DNA from: JAJPKK01 sp963781195
GTDB lineage: Bacteria; Pseudomonadota; Alphaproteobacteria; Rhizobiales; Xanthobacteraceae
Direction of reading: 5' to 3'
NCBI GenBank assembly: GCA_963781195.1
Contig: CAWAEZ010000015.1
Location: 1-64,000 of the forward strand
Length of the DNA: 64,000 nt
Shown piece by piece: positions 36,109 to 45,945 of the stretch (position 1 is its first letter; every line of letters starts with the position of its first letter). Under the pieces are notes generated by a model. It worked only from the letters and a program-made list of their open reading frames with translations. It ran no database searches and was not told where the DNA came from. The position numbers and the translations under genes are program-made.

Positions 36109-37884
36109 CTACAGGCCGAACACGAACAGCATCGACGCCGTCGAGGTGTTCTTGAGTTCGGGCGCCTGCGGGATGACGTTGTTCGGTTGCCGCGAACCCA
36201 CCAGCACCGCGACGTATTGCTTGCCGTTCACCGCATATGTGATCGGCGGCGCATTGATCCCGGTGCCGACGTTGAAGCTCCACAGTTCCTGGAGGGTTTT
36301 CGCGTCGTAAGCGCTGAACGTTCCGTCGATATGGCCGAGGAAGATGAGATTGCCGGCCGTCGCCATCGCACCGGCGTAGTTCGCATAGTCGAGCCGCTGA
36401 CTTGCCTTCGTCTCGCCGGTCACCGGATCAATGGCCTTGAGCGCGCCGTACAGCCGGGGGGATGGGGGCATGAAGGCTCCGCCGATGAATCGCTCACGCG
36501 GCTTCACGCCACCGCCTTGATCATCGCGATCCTTTTGCTCGGTGGTCTGTACGGAACTGCAACCCTCGATCGACGGAACGTAGATGAGCCCGAGTTGCGG
36601 ATTGTAGGCGCTGGGCTGCCAGTTCTTGCCGCCGGAGACCGACGGGCAAAGCCGTTCGCCCAGCGGCCGCGCCCGCGAGCCGTGGCTGCCTGGAGCATAG
36701 ATTTGCACGTTTGCATTGGGATCGTAGTTGAGCGGCTTGCCGGTCTTGGGGTCGAGGCCGGGGGTCCAGTTCAATTGATCGACATACTGTTTGCCGGCGA
36801 TGAACGAGCCGTTGGTGCGATCGAGCGTGTAGAAGAAGCCGTTGCGCGCCGCATGCACGACGAGCTTGCGATCCTCGCCGTTGACCTTGGCGTTGATGAT
36901 GGGATGCTCGGAAATCTCGTCGAAATCATAGGGGTCGTTCGGGGTGTACTGGTAGCCCCACTTGATCTTGCCGTCGCTTGGGTTGATGGCGAGAACGCTT
37001 GCCGCCCATTTGTTGTCGCCCGGCCGATACTCGGGGTCGAAATCGGGGCCCGCATTGCCGATCCCCTGGTAGAAGGTGTCGCTGTCCGGATCGTAGGTCG
37101 CGGTCTCCCAGATCGAGCCGCCGCCGTGGCGCCAGCGCTCCTTGCCGTCTTTCCAGGTCTCGCTGCCGGGTTCGCCGGCGCCTGGAATGGTGTAGGTGCG
37201 CCATGCCGCCTTACCGGTGTTGAGGTCCGTCGCCTCGATGAATCCGCGGATACCGTACTCGCCGCCGGCGGTGCCGACGATGGCGAGATCGCGGATGACC
37301 AGCGGGGCGATGGTCAGCGTCTCGCCCAGCGCGGGATCGACGATCTTGCGCTCCCACACCACTTCGCCGGTCGCCTTGTTGATGGCGAACATGCGGCCGT
37401 CGAGCGCGATCGAGATCACCTTGTCCTTCCACAGCGCGACGCCACGGTTATTGACGCCGCAGCAGGCGACGTCGCCGGCCCAGGCCCGATCCGTGCCGGG
37501 GTCCATCTTCCACTTGATGGTGCCCTTCTTGCCGCTGGTGAGATCGATCGCGTAGACCGAGCCCCAGCCGTCGGGCACGTACATGATGCCGTCCTCGACC
37601 AGCGGCGTCGCTTCGAGGTTGCCGAACGCGTAGCGCCCGCCGCTCTGGAACCCGCTGAGCGCCACCGTGAAGACCGGCCGGAGATTCTTGACGGTGTCGG
37701 TGTTGATCTCATTGAGCGTGGAGAAGCGGTGCCCCTGGTAGTTGCCGTGATGCAGGATCCAGTTCTGCGGCTCGCGTTGCGGATTGAGCGCGCGCTCGGT
37801 GGTCATGTCGTCGGCGCCGGCCGGTGTCATCGCCGTCGTCAGCAACAGAGTGCCGACGATACCGAACAAGAATGCTGGCTTCAT
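36109..37884 (-). CDS. PQQ-dependent alcohol dehydrogenase, lanthanide-type active site
   Basis: A 591-residue periplasmic quinoprotein with a signal peptide (cleavage after TPAGA) and an eight-bladed propeller (repeated W-motif blades such as GWGSVYAIDLTSGKK and GRMFAINKATGEVVW). The vicinal disulfide that stacks on PQQ is Cys141-Cys142. The catalytic Asp320 is followed two positions later by Asp322 (DPYDFDE). In XoxF and PedH/ExaF enzymes this extra Asp is the hallmark of lanthanide instead of calcium use. The start at 37884 has a strong GGAGGAGC site. No dedicated cytochrome or pqq genes adjoin. The substrate is probably a primary alcohol. Confidence 0.87.
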   Translation of the reverse strand: MKPAFLFGIVGTLLLTTAMTPAGADDMTTERALNPQREPQNWILHHGNYQGHRFSTLNEINTDTVKNLRPVFTVALSGFQSGGRYAFGNLEATPLVEDGIMYVPDGWGSVYAIDLTSGKKGTIKWKMDPGTDRAWAGDVACCGVNNRGVALWKDKVISIALDGRMFAINKATGEVVWERKIVDPALGETLTIAPLVIRDLAIVGTAGGEYGIRGFIEATDLNTGKAAWRTYTIPGAGEPGSETWKDGKERWRHGGGSIWETATYDPDSDTFYQGIGNAGPDFDPEYRPGDNKWAASVLAINPSDGKIKWGYQYTPNDPYDFDEISEHPIINAKVNGEDRKLVVHAARNGFFYTLDRTNGSFIAGKQYVDQLNWTPGLDPKTGKPLNYDPNANVQIYAPGSHGSRARPLGERLCPSVSGGKNWQPSAYNPQLGLIYVPSIEGCSSVQTTEQKDRDDQGGGVKPRERFIGGAFMPPSPRLYGALKAIDPVTGETKASQRLDYANYAGAMATAGNLIFLGHIDGTFSAYDAKTLQELWSFNVGTGINAPPITYAVNGKQYVAVLVGSRQPNNVIPQAPELKNTSTASMLFVFGL

Positions 37885-38144
37885 GAGTGCTCCTCCTGGA
37901 ATCCGGCCCTGCAGGGCGGCATTTCGACCTGTTCGTGATCGTATTTTGTGAACCGAGAATGCCCAGTCGGGCCGGCGCGCGCAAGCCCGGCTGCAGGCCG
38001 ACTGCAGGTGTGGGTCGGTGGCACCGGGCCGTCGGCAGGCGTCGACCGGCTTCGCCGCGCGCCGCAGGCCGGCGTCAGGCGGGAGACGAGTCGCCGCCGG
38101 CGGATCGATGGCGGCGGCGACCTGCACAAAACCGGTCGCTTACC

Positions 38145-39119
38145 TCATTCCCCGCGGATGCCCGCCTCGGCGGCGAGCTTGCGCCACCGGTCGATGTCGC
38201 GGCGGGTCCGCTCGGTCACCGCTTCCGGCGTGCTCGGATCGATTTCCACGGCCTGCGCGGCCAGCGCCTCCCGCACCCCCGGCTCCGCCAGCACCGCATG
38301 GATTTCGCGGTTGAGCCGCGCGATGACGGCGGCGGGGGAGCCGGCCGGCATCATGATCGCGACCCAGAGCGTGGCGTCATAGCCGGCAAGGCCCGCTTCC
38401 GAAAGCGTCGGGACGCCCGGCAGCGCGGCGACCCGGTGCGCGCCGGTCACGGCGAGGGCGCGCAGCTTGCCGTCGCGCACATAGGGCAGGCTCGCGCCGA
38501 TGGCGCCGAACTGGACCTCGATGCGGCCCTCGTTGAGATCGACCACCGCTTGGCTCGCGCTGCGATAGGGCACATGGGTCAGCTGCACGCCGGCCATATG
38601 GGAGAATAGCTCCCCGGCGAGATGTGCGAGGCTCGTCGGCCCGACCGACGAGTAGTTCAGCGACCGCGGTTTCGCCTTGGCGAGCGCGATCAGCTCGGCG
38701 ACGTCGTGCACCGGCAGGCCGGCATAGACGACGAGCGCATAGGGCGAATCGACCAGCATCGAAACCGGCGCGAAGTCCTTCACCGGGTCGTAGGACAGAT
38801 TGGACTTCACCGCCGGGGTGATGACGTGGGTCGTCGAGGTGGCGAGCCCGATGGTGTAGCCGTCCGGTACCGCCCGCGCGATCGCTTCGGCGCCGAGATT
38901 GCCGCTGGCGCCGACTCGGTTCTCGATCACCACCGGTTGTCCGAGCCGCACCGCGAGGGGCTGGGCGACGATGCGCGAAATGATGTCGGTGGTGGCGCCG
39001 GCGGGGAACGGCACGATGAAGCGGATCGGCCGCTCCGGCCATTTTGCATCGGCGGTTTGCGCCTTCGCGCCGGTGCAGGCGATCAGCGCGGCCGCCAGGA
39101 TCAGCACGAATCGGGACAT
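38145..39119 (-). CDS. Bug/TctC-family periplasmic binding protein
   Basis: A 324-residue extracytoplasmic receptor: signal peptide (residues about 1-21, ending TGAKAQ) and a Venus-flytrap fold with Bug signatures (PIRFIVPFPAGATTDIISRI, GNLGAEAIARAVPDGYT, VPYRSASQAVVDLNEG). The family captures carboxylates or amides for tripartite TctABC transporters, but no tctA or tctB is nearby, as is common for Bug proteins. The start overlaps the hyuB stop by one base (TGATG), so the two are translationally coupled and likely share a substrate. Confidence 0.88.
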   Translation of the reverse strand: MSRFVLILAAALIACTGAKAQTADAKWPERPIRFIVPFPAGATTDIISRIVAQPLAVRLGQPVVIENRVGASGNLGAEAIARAVPDGYTIGLATSTTHVITPAVKSNLSYDPVKDFAPVSMLVDSPYALVVYAGLPVHDVAELIALAKAKPRSLNYSSVGPTSLAHLAGELFSHMAGVQLTHVPYRSASQAVVDLNEGRIEVQFGAIGASLPYVRDGKLRALAVTGAHRVAALPGVPTLSEAGLAGYDATLWVAIMMPAGSPAAVIARLNREIHAVLAEPGVREALAAQAVEIDPSTPEAVTERTRRDIDRWRKLAAEAGIRGE

Positions 39120-40837
39120 CACGGCACCTCTGCGGCGGCGGCAGCTTCTACTGATTCGGTTGACTCTGGCGCCGCGGCTGGTGATCCGACGCCGGCGGTT
39201 TTCTGGTCGCGGCGGTCGGCCTCCACCGCGGCTGAATCGCGCTCGCCGGGCGACCCGTAACCGCCGCCCCCCGGCGTGGCGATGCACAGCCGGTCGCCGC
39301 GCGCGATGTGGCCGCTGAATTTGCTCGGCACCTCGCGTCCGAACGGCGCCTCGCGGTCGAACAGCACGTAGCGGCTCTTGGCGCCGTCGGCACCGCCTTC
39401 GGCGCCTTTGGGCGCGAATTTCGCACGGTCGCCGCGCACATTGATGGTCGAGCTCGCCGCCAGCATCTCGTATTCGCGAACCAGCCCCAGCCCGCCGCGA
39501 TGGCGCCCGGCGCCGCCGGTCCCGGGCGCGAGCTCGTAGCGGTTGATGCGGATCGGATAGTCGATCTCGATCGCCTCGACCGGGATGTTCATGGCGTTCG
39601 AGGTTCCGGTGCTGATGCCGTCGGCGCCGTCGCCCGAGCGGGTCCCGCCCATGCCGCCGCAATAGCTCTCGTAGAACACGAAGGGACGCCCGGTGCGCGG
39701 ATCGGTGCCGCCGAACGAAACGCCGGTCGGCACCCCGCAGGACTGCGCCCCGATTCGCTCCGGCACCGCCTGGGCTAGCGCGCCCAGCACCACGTCGGCG
39801 ACGCGATTGACCGTGACCGAGCGCGCATTCACCGGCGCCGGATGGTGCGGATTGAGGACGGTGCCTTCGGGGACATGGATCTCGATCAGGCTCGCGAGCC
39901 CGTCATTGAAGGTGACGTCGTCGGAAAGCGCGCACATCACGCAATAGAACACGGTGGTCCAGGTCTTCGAGAGCGGGGCGTTGAGCGGTCCTTTCACCTG
40001 CGGATCGGTGCCGGTGAAGTCGAAGCGCAGGCGGTCGGGCAGTACGTCGAGCCGCACTCTGATTCCGACCGGGCGGTCGAGGTCGATCCCGTCATGATCC
40101 ATGAAGTCGTGGAATTCATAGCTGCCGCGCCGCATCGCCGCGATCTCCGCGCGCGCCTTCTCCTCGGTGATGGCGATCAGCATTTCCATGGCGTCGCGCA
40201 CCGCGTCGGCGCCGAAGCGCTCGATGATCTGGGCCACCCGCCGCTCGCCGGTCAGCAGTGCCGCCTCCTGGGCGTTGAGGTCGCCGAAGAACATGTGCGG
40301 ATTGCGCACATTGGCGCGGATCATCTTGCGCAGCGTCTCGTTGGGCCGGCCGGCCTCGTAGAGCTTCATCGGCGGCAGCACGATGCCTTCCTGATAGAGC
40401 TCGGTGGCGCGCTGCGGATTGCTTCCGGGCACCATGCCGCCGACATCGGTGTAATGGATGATGCAGCCGGCGAAGGCGATCAGGCGTCCGGCGGCGAAGA
40501 CCGGACGGTAGAGCGCGATGTCGGGCAGGTGGCTGCCGCCCTGATAGGGGTCGTTGGTGATCAGCACGTCGCCCGGCGCCAGCGTCTCGCCCGGGAATTC
40601 GTCGAGGCAGGCCGCCAGCATGTACTTCATCGAGCCGAGATGCCCGGGGATCACCACCGGCTGCGCGACGATGCGGCCCTGCGCGGTGAAGATCGCGCAG
40701 GAGGCGTCCTGCGCCTCCTTGACGACCTGCGAATAGGCCGAGCGCAGCAGCGTGATCTCGATCTCCTCGGTCAGCGCGGTCAGCGCGCTCGCGAGGATGT
40801 CGAGGCGCAACTTGTCGAGCGCGGGCTTGCCGTTCAT
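39119..40837 (-). CDS. hydantoinase B/oxoprolinase-like subunit
   Basis: A 572-residue HyuB-family protein (KEAQDASCAIFTAQGRIVAQ, GDVLITNDPYQGGSHLPDI, TSNAMNIPVEAIE, GTGGAGRHRGGLGLVREYE). With HyuA it forms an ATP-dependent amidohydrolase or carboxylase, as in N-methylhydantoinase, 5-oxoprolinase or acetone/acetophenone carboxylase beta subunits. It lies 49 bases after hyuA. The last 50 residues are acidic, Ala-rich and poorly conserved. The precise substrate is unknown. Confidence 0.88.
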   Translation of the reverse strand: MNGKPALDKLRLDILASALTALTEEIEITLLRSAYSQVVKEAQDASCAIFTAQGRIVAQPVVIPGHLGSMKYMLAACLDEFPGETLAPGDVLITNDPYQGGSHLPDIALYRPVFAAGRLIAFAGCIIHYTDVGGMVPGSNPQRATELYQEGIVLPPMKLYEAGRPNETLRKMIRANVRNPHMFFGDLNAQEAALLTGERRVAQIIERFGADAVRDAMEMLIAITEEKARAEIAAMRRGSYEFHDFMDHDGIDLDRPVGIRVRLDVLPDRLRFDFTGTDPQVKGPLNAPLSKTWTTVFYCVMCALSDDVTFNDGLASLIEIHVPEGTVLNPHHPAPVNARSVTVNRVADVVLGALAQAVPERIGAQSCGVPTGVSFGGTDPRTGRPFVFYESYCGGMGGTRSGDGADGISTGTSNAMNIPVEAIEIDYPIRINRYELAPGTGGAGRHRGGLGLVREYEMLAASSTINVRGDRAKFAPKGAEGGADGAKSRYVLFDREAPFGREVPSKFSGHIARGDRLCIATPGGGGYGSPGERDSAAVEADRRDQKTAGVGSPAAAPESTESVEAAAAAEVP

Positions 40838-40886
40838 GAGGATGCTCCAGGTCGACGTTGCAAGGCTCGCGCCGATGATCGCGCCG

Positions 40887-42971
40887 TCATGACGATCGCG
40901 ACATCACGATGTTTCCGAACTCGTCGCAGTGCGCCAGCCATTGCGGCGGGACGACGATGGTCGAGTCCTGGCCGGCGATCACGGCCGGCCCGGCGATGCG
41001 GTGTCCGGCGGCGAGGCGGTCGCGGTCGAAGCACGGGCAATCGTCGTGGGGCTGCCCGCGGAACCAGGTCCGCGCGTGGATCACCGGCACCGCCTCGCCT
41101 GCTGCCGGCGCCAGGCGCGGATGGCGCACGGCGCGGACCCGGCCGATCAAGGTGAGGCAGATGTTGACGAACTGCACCTCGCCCTCGGCGTGGCGGCGGC
41201 CGTAGATCCGTTCATGGGCCAGATGGAACGCTTCGATCAGGGCGTCGCGGTCGGCCGCCTGCGACCACGCCGCGACCGGCACGTTGATCTCGTAGGCCTG
41301 GCCGCGATAGCGCATGTCGGCGGACACCACGATCTCGGTGTGCTCGGCGCGCGCCCGCGCTTCCTTGGCGGTCTCGCCGCCGGCCGCGGTCAATTCGGTG
41401 ATCAGCGCGGCGAGTTGCTCGATCGGCGTGTCTCGCACGGTGGCGACGAAGGTGCGGCGGAAATCGTAGCGCGCGTCCGCCGAGAGCAGGCCCTGGCTCG
41501 ACAGCAGGCCCGGCGCCGGCGGCACGATCACCTCGGCGATGCCGAGCTCTTCCGCGAGTTCGGCTGCATGCACCGGGCCGGAGCCGCCGGAGGGGATGAG
41601 GCAAAAGGCGCGCGGATCGTAGCCCTGCTCGACCGAGACGATGCGCAGCATCTTGAGCATGTTCGCATTGGCGATCTCGACGATCGCCGCGCACACTTCC
41701 TCCTCGCTGGTGCCGAGCGGCGCCGCCAGGGTGTCGCGCACCACTTGGCGGGCGCGCGCGACGTCGAGCTTCATGCGGCCGCCGAGGAAGTGATCGGCCG
41801 GAATGCGGTTGAGGATGACGTTGGCATCGGTCACGGTCACGCGCTCGCCGCCGTGGCCGTAGCAGATCGGCCCGGGCACCGCGCCCGCGCTCTCCGGGCC
41901 GACCTTGAGCACCTTGCCGGCGTCGAGCCGCACGATCGAGCCGCCGCCGGCGCCGACCTCGGCGAGATCGACGGTGGCTGCGCCGATGAAATAGCCGCCG
42001 CCCTGGAGCAGGCGGGACATGTTGACGCCGGTGCCGACCTCCTGGCCGGCCGCGAGCCGCACCACGCCGCCTTCGATGACGCCGGCCTTGGCGGTGGTGC
42101 CGCCCATGTCGAAGGCGATGACGTCCCGGCGCCCGACCAGCGAGCCGAAATAAGCCGCCGCGATCACCCCGGCCGCCGGCCCGGACTCGACGATCCGGCA
42201 CGGGCTTGCGATCGCCTCCCGCGCCGCGATCACGCCGCCGTTCGACTGCATGAGCTGCAGCGACGCCGCGATGCCGAGCGTCTTCGCCTCGCCCGACAGG
42301 CGGTCGATGTAGCGCGACACCCGGGGCCCGAGATAGCTGTTCACCACCGTGGTGCTGGCGCGTTCGTACTCGCGGTATTGCGGATAGATCTCGCTCGATA
42401 CCGAGATGAACGCGTCCGGCATCATGTCGCGGGCGATCGCGGCGGCGCGGCGCTCATGGACGCCGTTGACGAAGCTGAACAGGAAGCAGATCGCGATCGC
42501 CTCCACCCCTTCGCCGGCGAGGCCGGCGAGCGCGCGGCGCACCGCGTCCTCGTCGAGCGGGATGACGATGTCGCCCTGGGCGTCGACGCGCTCGGGAATG
42601 CCGATGGTGAGCCGCCGTTCCACCAGCGGCGGCAGCTTGCGGTAGGCGGCATCGAACAGCGCGTAGCGCTTATGGCGGCGGATCTCCAGGAGATCGCGGA
42701 ACCCCGCGGTGACGAGCAGCGCGGTGCGCGCGCCCACCCCCTGCAGGATGGTGTTGGAGGCGACGGTGGTGCTGTGGATGAGCTGGGCGACCGCGGCGAG
42801 GTCGACGGCGGGACCCGCCGCGTCGGCAGCCGTGCGGATCGCATCGAGCACCGCTTCGGACGGATCATGCGGCGTCGAGGGAACCTTGACGGTCTGGATG
42901 TGGCCGGTTTCGCTGTCTTGGATCACCAGGTCGGTGAACGTGCCGCCGACATCGACTCCGAAACGATACAC
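40887..42971 (-). CDS. hydantoinase A/oxoprolinase-like subunit
   Basis: A 694-residue HyuA-family protein with an actin-like ATPase core. The N-terminal phosphate-1 motif is FGVDVGGTFTDLVI, the middle contains VIAFDMGGTTAKAGVI, and EVGAGGGSIVRLD and PSGGSGPVHAAELA follow. It starts with GTG at 42971, with GGGAG upstream. It pairs with the HyuB homologue downstream. The surrounding amidohydrolase and two Bug receptors suggest uptake and ring opening of a cyclic amide or related acid. Confidence 0.9.
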   Translation of the reverse strand: MYRFGVDVGGTFTDLVIQDSETGHIQTVKVPSTPHDPSEAVLDAIRTAADAAGPAVDLAAVAQLIHSTTVASNTILQGVGARTALLVTAGFRDLLEIRRHKRYALFDAAYRKLPPLVERRLTIGIPERVDAQGDIVIPLDEDAVRRALAGLAGEGVEAIAICFLFSFVNGVHERRAAAIARDMMPDAFISVSSEIYPQYREYERASTTVVNSYLGPRVSRYIDRLSGEAKTLGIAASLQLMQSNGGVIAAREAIASPCRIVESGPAAGVIAAAYFGSLVGRRDVIAFDMGGTTAKAGVIEGGVVRLAAGQEVGTGVNMSRLLQGGGYFIGAATVDLAEVGAGGGSIVRLDAGKVLKVGPESAGAVPGPICYGHGGERVTVTDANVILNRIPADHFLGGRMKLDVARARQVVRDTLAAPLGTSEEEVCAAIVEIANANMLKMLRIVSVEQGYDPRAFCLIPSGGSGPVHAAELAEELGIAEVIVPPAPGLLSSQGLLSADARYDFRRTFVATVRDTPIEQLAALITELTAAGGETAKEARARAEHTEIVVSADMRYRGQAYEINVPVAAWSQAADRDALIEAFHLAHERIYGRRHAEGEVQFVNICLTLIGRVRAVRHPRLAPAAGEAVPVIHARTWFRGQPHDDCPCFDRDRLAAGHRIAGPAVIAGQDSTIVVPPQWLAHCDEFGNIVMSRSS

Positions 42972-43060
42972 CTAGCTCTCGCTCCCTGTTCATTTGCCCC
43001 GGTTCATTTTGGCGAGCACAATGCACGGGGCGCGGGGCCGGTCAATCGCGTTGCGGGCGG

Positions 43061-43924
43061 TCAGTCGTCGAATTGATAGAGCCGCGCCGGATTGTCGCTG
43101 AGGATCCGTTCGGCCAGCGCGTCCGACCCGACGGCGCGAACGAAATCGTCGACCACGGTGCGATAGGGCAGGGGCCGGTAGACCCCGGCGACGTCCGGGC
43201 CGAACTGGGCGTCATGGCCGGGCGTGTGCGGCCAGTCGCTGCCCCACACGCAGCGTTCCGCGGCGCGGGCGAGGATCGCCGCGAGCCACGCCGGATCGGG
43301 CTTCGTCTCGTGAGGATCGTCCGACACCCGATAGGGCGCCGAGAGCTTCATCCAGACATGGGTCCGTTCCAGGAGGTCCAGCAGGGCCTGTCCGGCGGCG
43401 CTGTCGGGCCCGGCATGGCCGTAGACGCCGTAGTGATCGATCACCACGGGGACCTTGGCATGTCCGAGCAGGTCGCCGGCTGCGGCCAGGACGGCGATCG
43501 GCGCGATCACCTCGACGTGCCAGCCCATCGCGGCGGCGACCTCCGCCAGCGCCGCGAAGTCATTGGCGAGCCGGTCGCCGGCGTTGCCGATCGGGCTGTA
43601 GAGATTGATGCGCAGGCCGCGGACGCCGCGGGCGGCGTAATCTGCGAGGTCGGCCTTCGCGATCTTTGCAGGGTCGATCACCGCGACGCCGCGGCCGTGC
43701 GGGCCGAGCGTATCGAGGGTCTGCAGCAGCACGGTGTTGTCGGCGCCGTAGAAGCTCGGCTGCACGATGACGAAGCGCGTGATGCTGCGCGGCGCGGCGC
43801 TGCGGGACAGGTCGTCGAGCGAGGCCGGCAGCGCGAGATAGGTGCGCGTCGCGAGCTGCGGATAGCGCGCGATCGGCCCGATGACGTGGACATGGCTGTC
43901 GCAGCGCAAGGCAGGGCCCGTCAT
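43061..43924 (-). CDS. amidohydrolase, pyrone-dicarboxylate-lactonase-like
   Basis: A 287-residue TIM-barrel hydrolase of the amidohydrolase-2 group. The DSHVHV motif at residues 9-14 and GSDWPHTPGH near residue 225 are the metal and catalytic elements. RFVIVQPSFYGADNT, GVRGLRINLYSP and VVIDHYGVYGHAGPDS match LigI-type 2-pyrone-4,6-dicarboxylate lactonases and relatives. It lies 14 bases after the Bug gene and probably hydrolyses a lactone or cyclic amide imported by it. Confidence 0.85.
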   Translation of the reverse strand: MTGPALRCDSHVHVIGPIARYPQLATRTYLALPASLDDLSRSAAPRSITRFVIVQPSFYGADNTVLLQTLDTLGPHGRGVAVIDPAKIAKADLADYAARGVRGLRINLYSPIGNAGDRLANDFAALAEVAAAMGWHVEVIAPIAVLAAAGDLLGHAKVPVVIDHYGVYGHAGPDSAAGQALLDLLERTHVWMKLSAPYRVSDDPHETKPDPAWLAAILARAAERCVWGSDWPHTPGHDAQFGPDVAGVYRPLPYRTVVDDFVRAVGSDALAERILSDNPARLYQFDD

Positions 43925-43937
43925 TCCGTGCCCATCC

Positions 43938-44933
43938 TCAGTTCACCTTGATGCCGGCGACTTCGATCACCTTCGCCCATTTGGCGATCTCGTCGCGCAC
44001 GAACGCGGTGAACTCGGCCGGCGTGTCGCCGACCAGGATCGCGCCCTGGCTCGAAAGCTTGTCCTTCACCTCGGGGGCATGCAGGGCGGCCACTGCCACC
44101 GCGTTGAGCTTGGCGACGATCGCCGGCGGCGTCTTCGCGGCGGCGACCATGCCGTACCAGTTGTCGGCCTCGATCTGCGGATAGCCGAGCTCGAGCGTCG
44201 TCGGCAGGTCCGGCAGCGCCGGCACCCGCGTGTGGCCGCCCACCGCCAGCGCCTTGATCTTGCCTGCCACGATCTGCGGCAGCAGCACCGGGACATCGGC
44301 GAACATGATCTGGAACTGGTGGCCGACGAGGTCGTTCACCGCCGGCGCCGCGCCACGATAGGGCACGTGCACGATGTTGATTCCGGCATTGAGCCGCAAC
44401 TGCTCGCCGGCGAGATGCGGCATGCTGCCGGGCCCGGTCGAGCCGAAATTGATCTGGCCGGGCTTTGCCTTCGCGAGCGCCACCAGCTCCTTGAAATTGG
44501 ACGCCGGCACGTCGGTCGACATCACCAGCAGCTCAGGCACCTTGGCGACCAGCGTGACCAGGCTCAGGTCCTTGAGCGGATCGTAGAGCACCTTGTCCTG
44601 CAGGCTGTAGCTGATGGCGATCGCACCGGCGCTGGCGATCGCGATGGTGTAGCCGTCGGGATCGGACTTGGCGACGAAGTCGGTGCCCAGCGCACCGCCG
44701 GCGCCGGCCCTGTTGTCGATGATCACGAGCTGCCCGAGCAGGTCTTGCATCTTCTGCCCGACCACCCGGCCGATGACGTCGTTCGGGCCGCCCGGCGGGA
44801 ACGGCACCACCAGCCGGATCGGCTTCACCGGATAGTCCTGGGCGCTGGCGGCGAGGCCGGAGGCGCAGACCACCCCTGCGCAGAGCAGGATGAACCCGGC
44901 CGCTCGCCCATGGGCCGAGGTGTTCGCCGTCAT
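43938..44933 (-). CDS. Bug/TctC-family periplasmic binding protein
   Basis: A 331-residue receptor with signal peptide (hydrophobic residues about 11-28, cleavage near ASAQD) and complete Bug fold (IRLVVPFPPGGPNDVIGRVV, AGGALGTDFVAKSDPDGYT, GSTGPGSMPHLAGEQL). It is a different paralogue from the one at 38-39 kb. It shares the operon with the amidohydrolase, 14 bases apart, and has no membrane partner here. Confidence 0.88.
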   Translation of the reverse strand: MTANTSAHGRAAGFILLCAGVVCASGLAASAQDYPVKPIRLVVPFPPGGPNDVIGRVVGQKMQDLLGQLVIIDNRAGAGGALGTDFVAKSDPDGYTIAIASAGAIAISYSLQDKVLYDPLKDLSLVTLVAKVPELLVMSTDVPASNFKELVALAKAKPGQINFGSTGPGSMPHLAGEQLRLNAGINIVHVPYRGAAPAVNDLVGHQFQIMFADVPVLLPQIVAGKIKALAVGGHTRVPALPDLPTTLELGYPQIEADNWYGMVAAAKTPPAIVAKLNAVAVAALHAPEVKDKLSSQGAILVGDTPAEFTAFVRDEIAKWAKVIEVAGIKVN

Positions 44934-45090
44934 GTCTGCCTCCCTCGTTTGGTTTTGATTCGCCGGTGCGTCGGAGCGGTCAGCTTATCTGCGGTCGCGG
45001 CGGCGAAGAAGCGCGCGGGTGAAGATGCCGCAGGTCGCCGGCGGGGAAGGAATCGACGGACGCGATGGGGCGGCGCTGTGGGCCTATGCG

Positions 45091-45945
45091 CTAAGCCGCA
45101 CCCCCGAGGCTGCGGACGAAGTCGATGACGAGCCGCACCGCGCGCCGCGCCGCCGCTGCCTCCGGCTCCCGGGTGACGAAGGCATGGGGCATCCCTTCGA
45201 AGGTCTCGTAGACGGCACGGCCGCCGGCCGCGCGCCACGTCACGACGAACTTTTCCGCCATCTCCGGCGTCACGTTGTCGTCGTTGGTGCCCTGGAACAG
45301 CAGCAGCGGCGGCAGCCTGACCCGCTCCCCGCGGTCGAGGATCATTTGCGGGTTGCCCTCGGCCATCACCGTCTCGTCGCCGAAAAAGGCGTCGTGGTTC
45401 GCTACCAGACGCGCATTTTTTCGGTCCTGCGCCATGCGGTAGCGCGCCAGGGGATCGGCGATCGGCCAGCACGCCACGGCGTAGGCGATCGCGGCGTCGA
45501 CACGCTCGTGGCCGGCGAGCGCGATGGCGGCGTAACGCGGATCGTCGGGCCGCATGGCGTTGAGCAGCATCTGGTGCCCGCCGCTGGACGACGCGACCGC
45601 GCCGACCCACTCGGCCCGGCTGCCGAGCCGCGCCGCATTGGCCTTGAGCCAGCGCACGCCGTAATTGATGTCGGCGACCGGCCCGGGGTAAGGCGACTGC
45701 GGCGCCAGCCGGAAATCGACCGCGAGCACGACAACCCCGGCGGCGGCGACGGCCTCGTCGAGCAACGCATTGTTGAGCCGGTCGCCGCCGGTCCAGGCGC
45801 CGCCATGGACCCCGATCACCGCCGGAAACGGCCCGTCGCCGCGCGGACGGTAAAGCCGCGCCAGCAGCGGCGCATCGTCGACGCGGAGATATTCGATATC
45901 TTCGGTCGTGACCTCGTAGCGGGGAGGATCGGCCATCACATTCAT
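45091..45945 (-). CDS. alpha/beta-hydrolase, esterase/lipase-like
   Basis: A 284-residue esterase of the BD-FAE/HSL-like group. The HGGAW oxyanion motif lies near residue 47 and DFRLAPQSPYP follows. The nucleophile elbow VASSSGGHQ has Ala in place of the first Gly of GxSxG but keeps Ser. The acid and His fall in FQGTNDDNVTPEMAEKF and EGMPHAF. The Met at 45945 has a GGAG site ten bases upstream. It is first in the minus-strand run of catabolic genes and may act on the same compound. Confidence 0.82.
   Translation of the reverse strand: MNVMADPPRYEVTTEDIEYLRVDDAPLLARLYRPRGDGPFPAVIGVHGGAWTGGDRLNNALLDEAVAAAGVVVLAVDFRLAPQSPYPGPVADINYGVRWLKANAARLGSRAEWVGAVASSSGGHQMLLNAMRPDDPRYAAIALAGHERVDAAIAYAVACWPIADPLARYRMAQDRKNARLVANHDAFFGDETVMAEGNPQMILDRGERVRLPPLLLFQGTNDDNVTPEMAEKFVVTWRAAGGRAVYETFEGMPHAFVTREPEAAAARRAVRLVIDFVRSLGGAA

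Noticed and set aside
38145..39662. Longer version of the Bug gene reading upstream into hyuB
   Set aside because: The upstream part is out-of-frame shadow of hyuB; the signal peptide starts at 39119.
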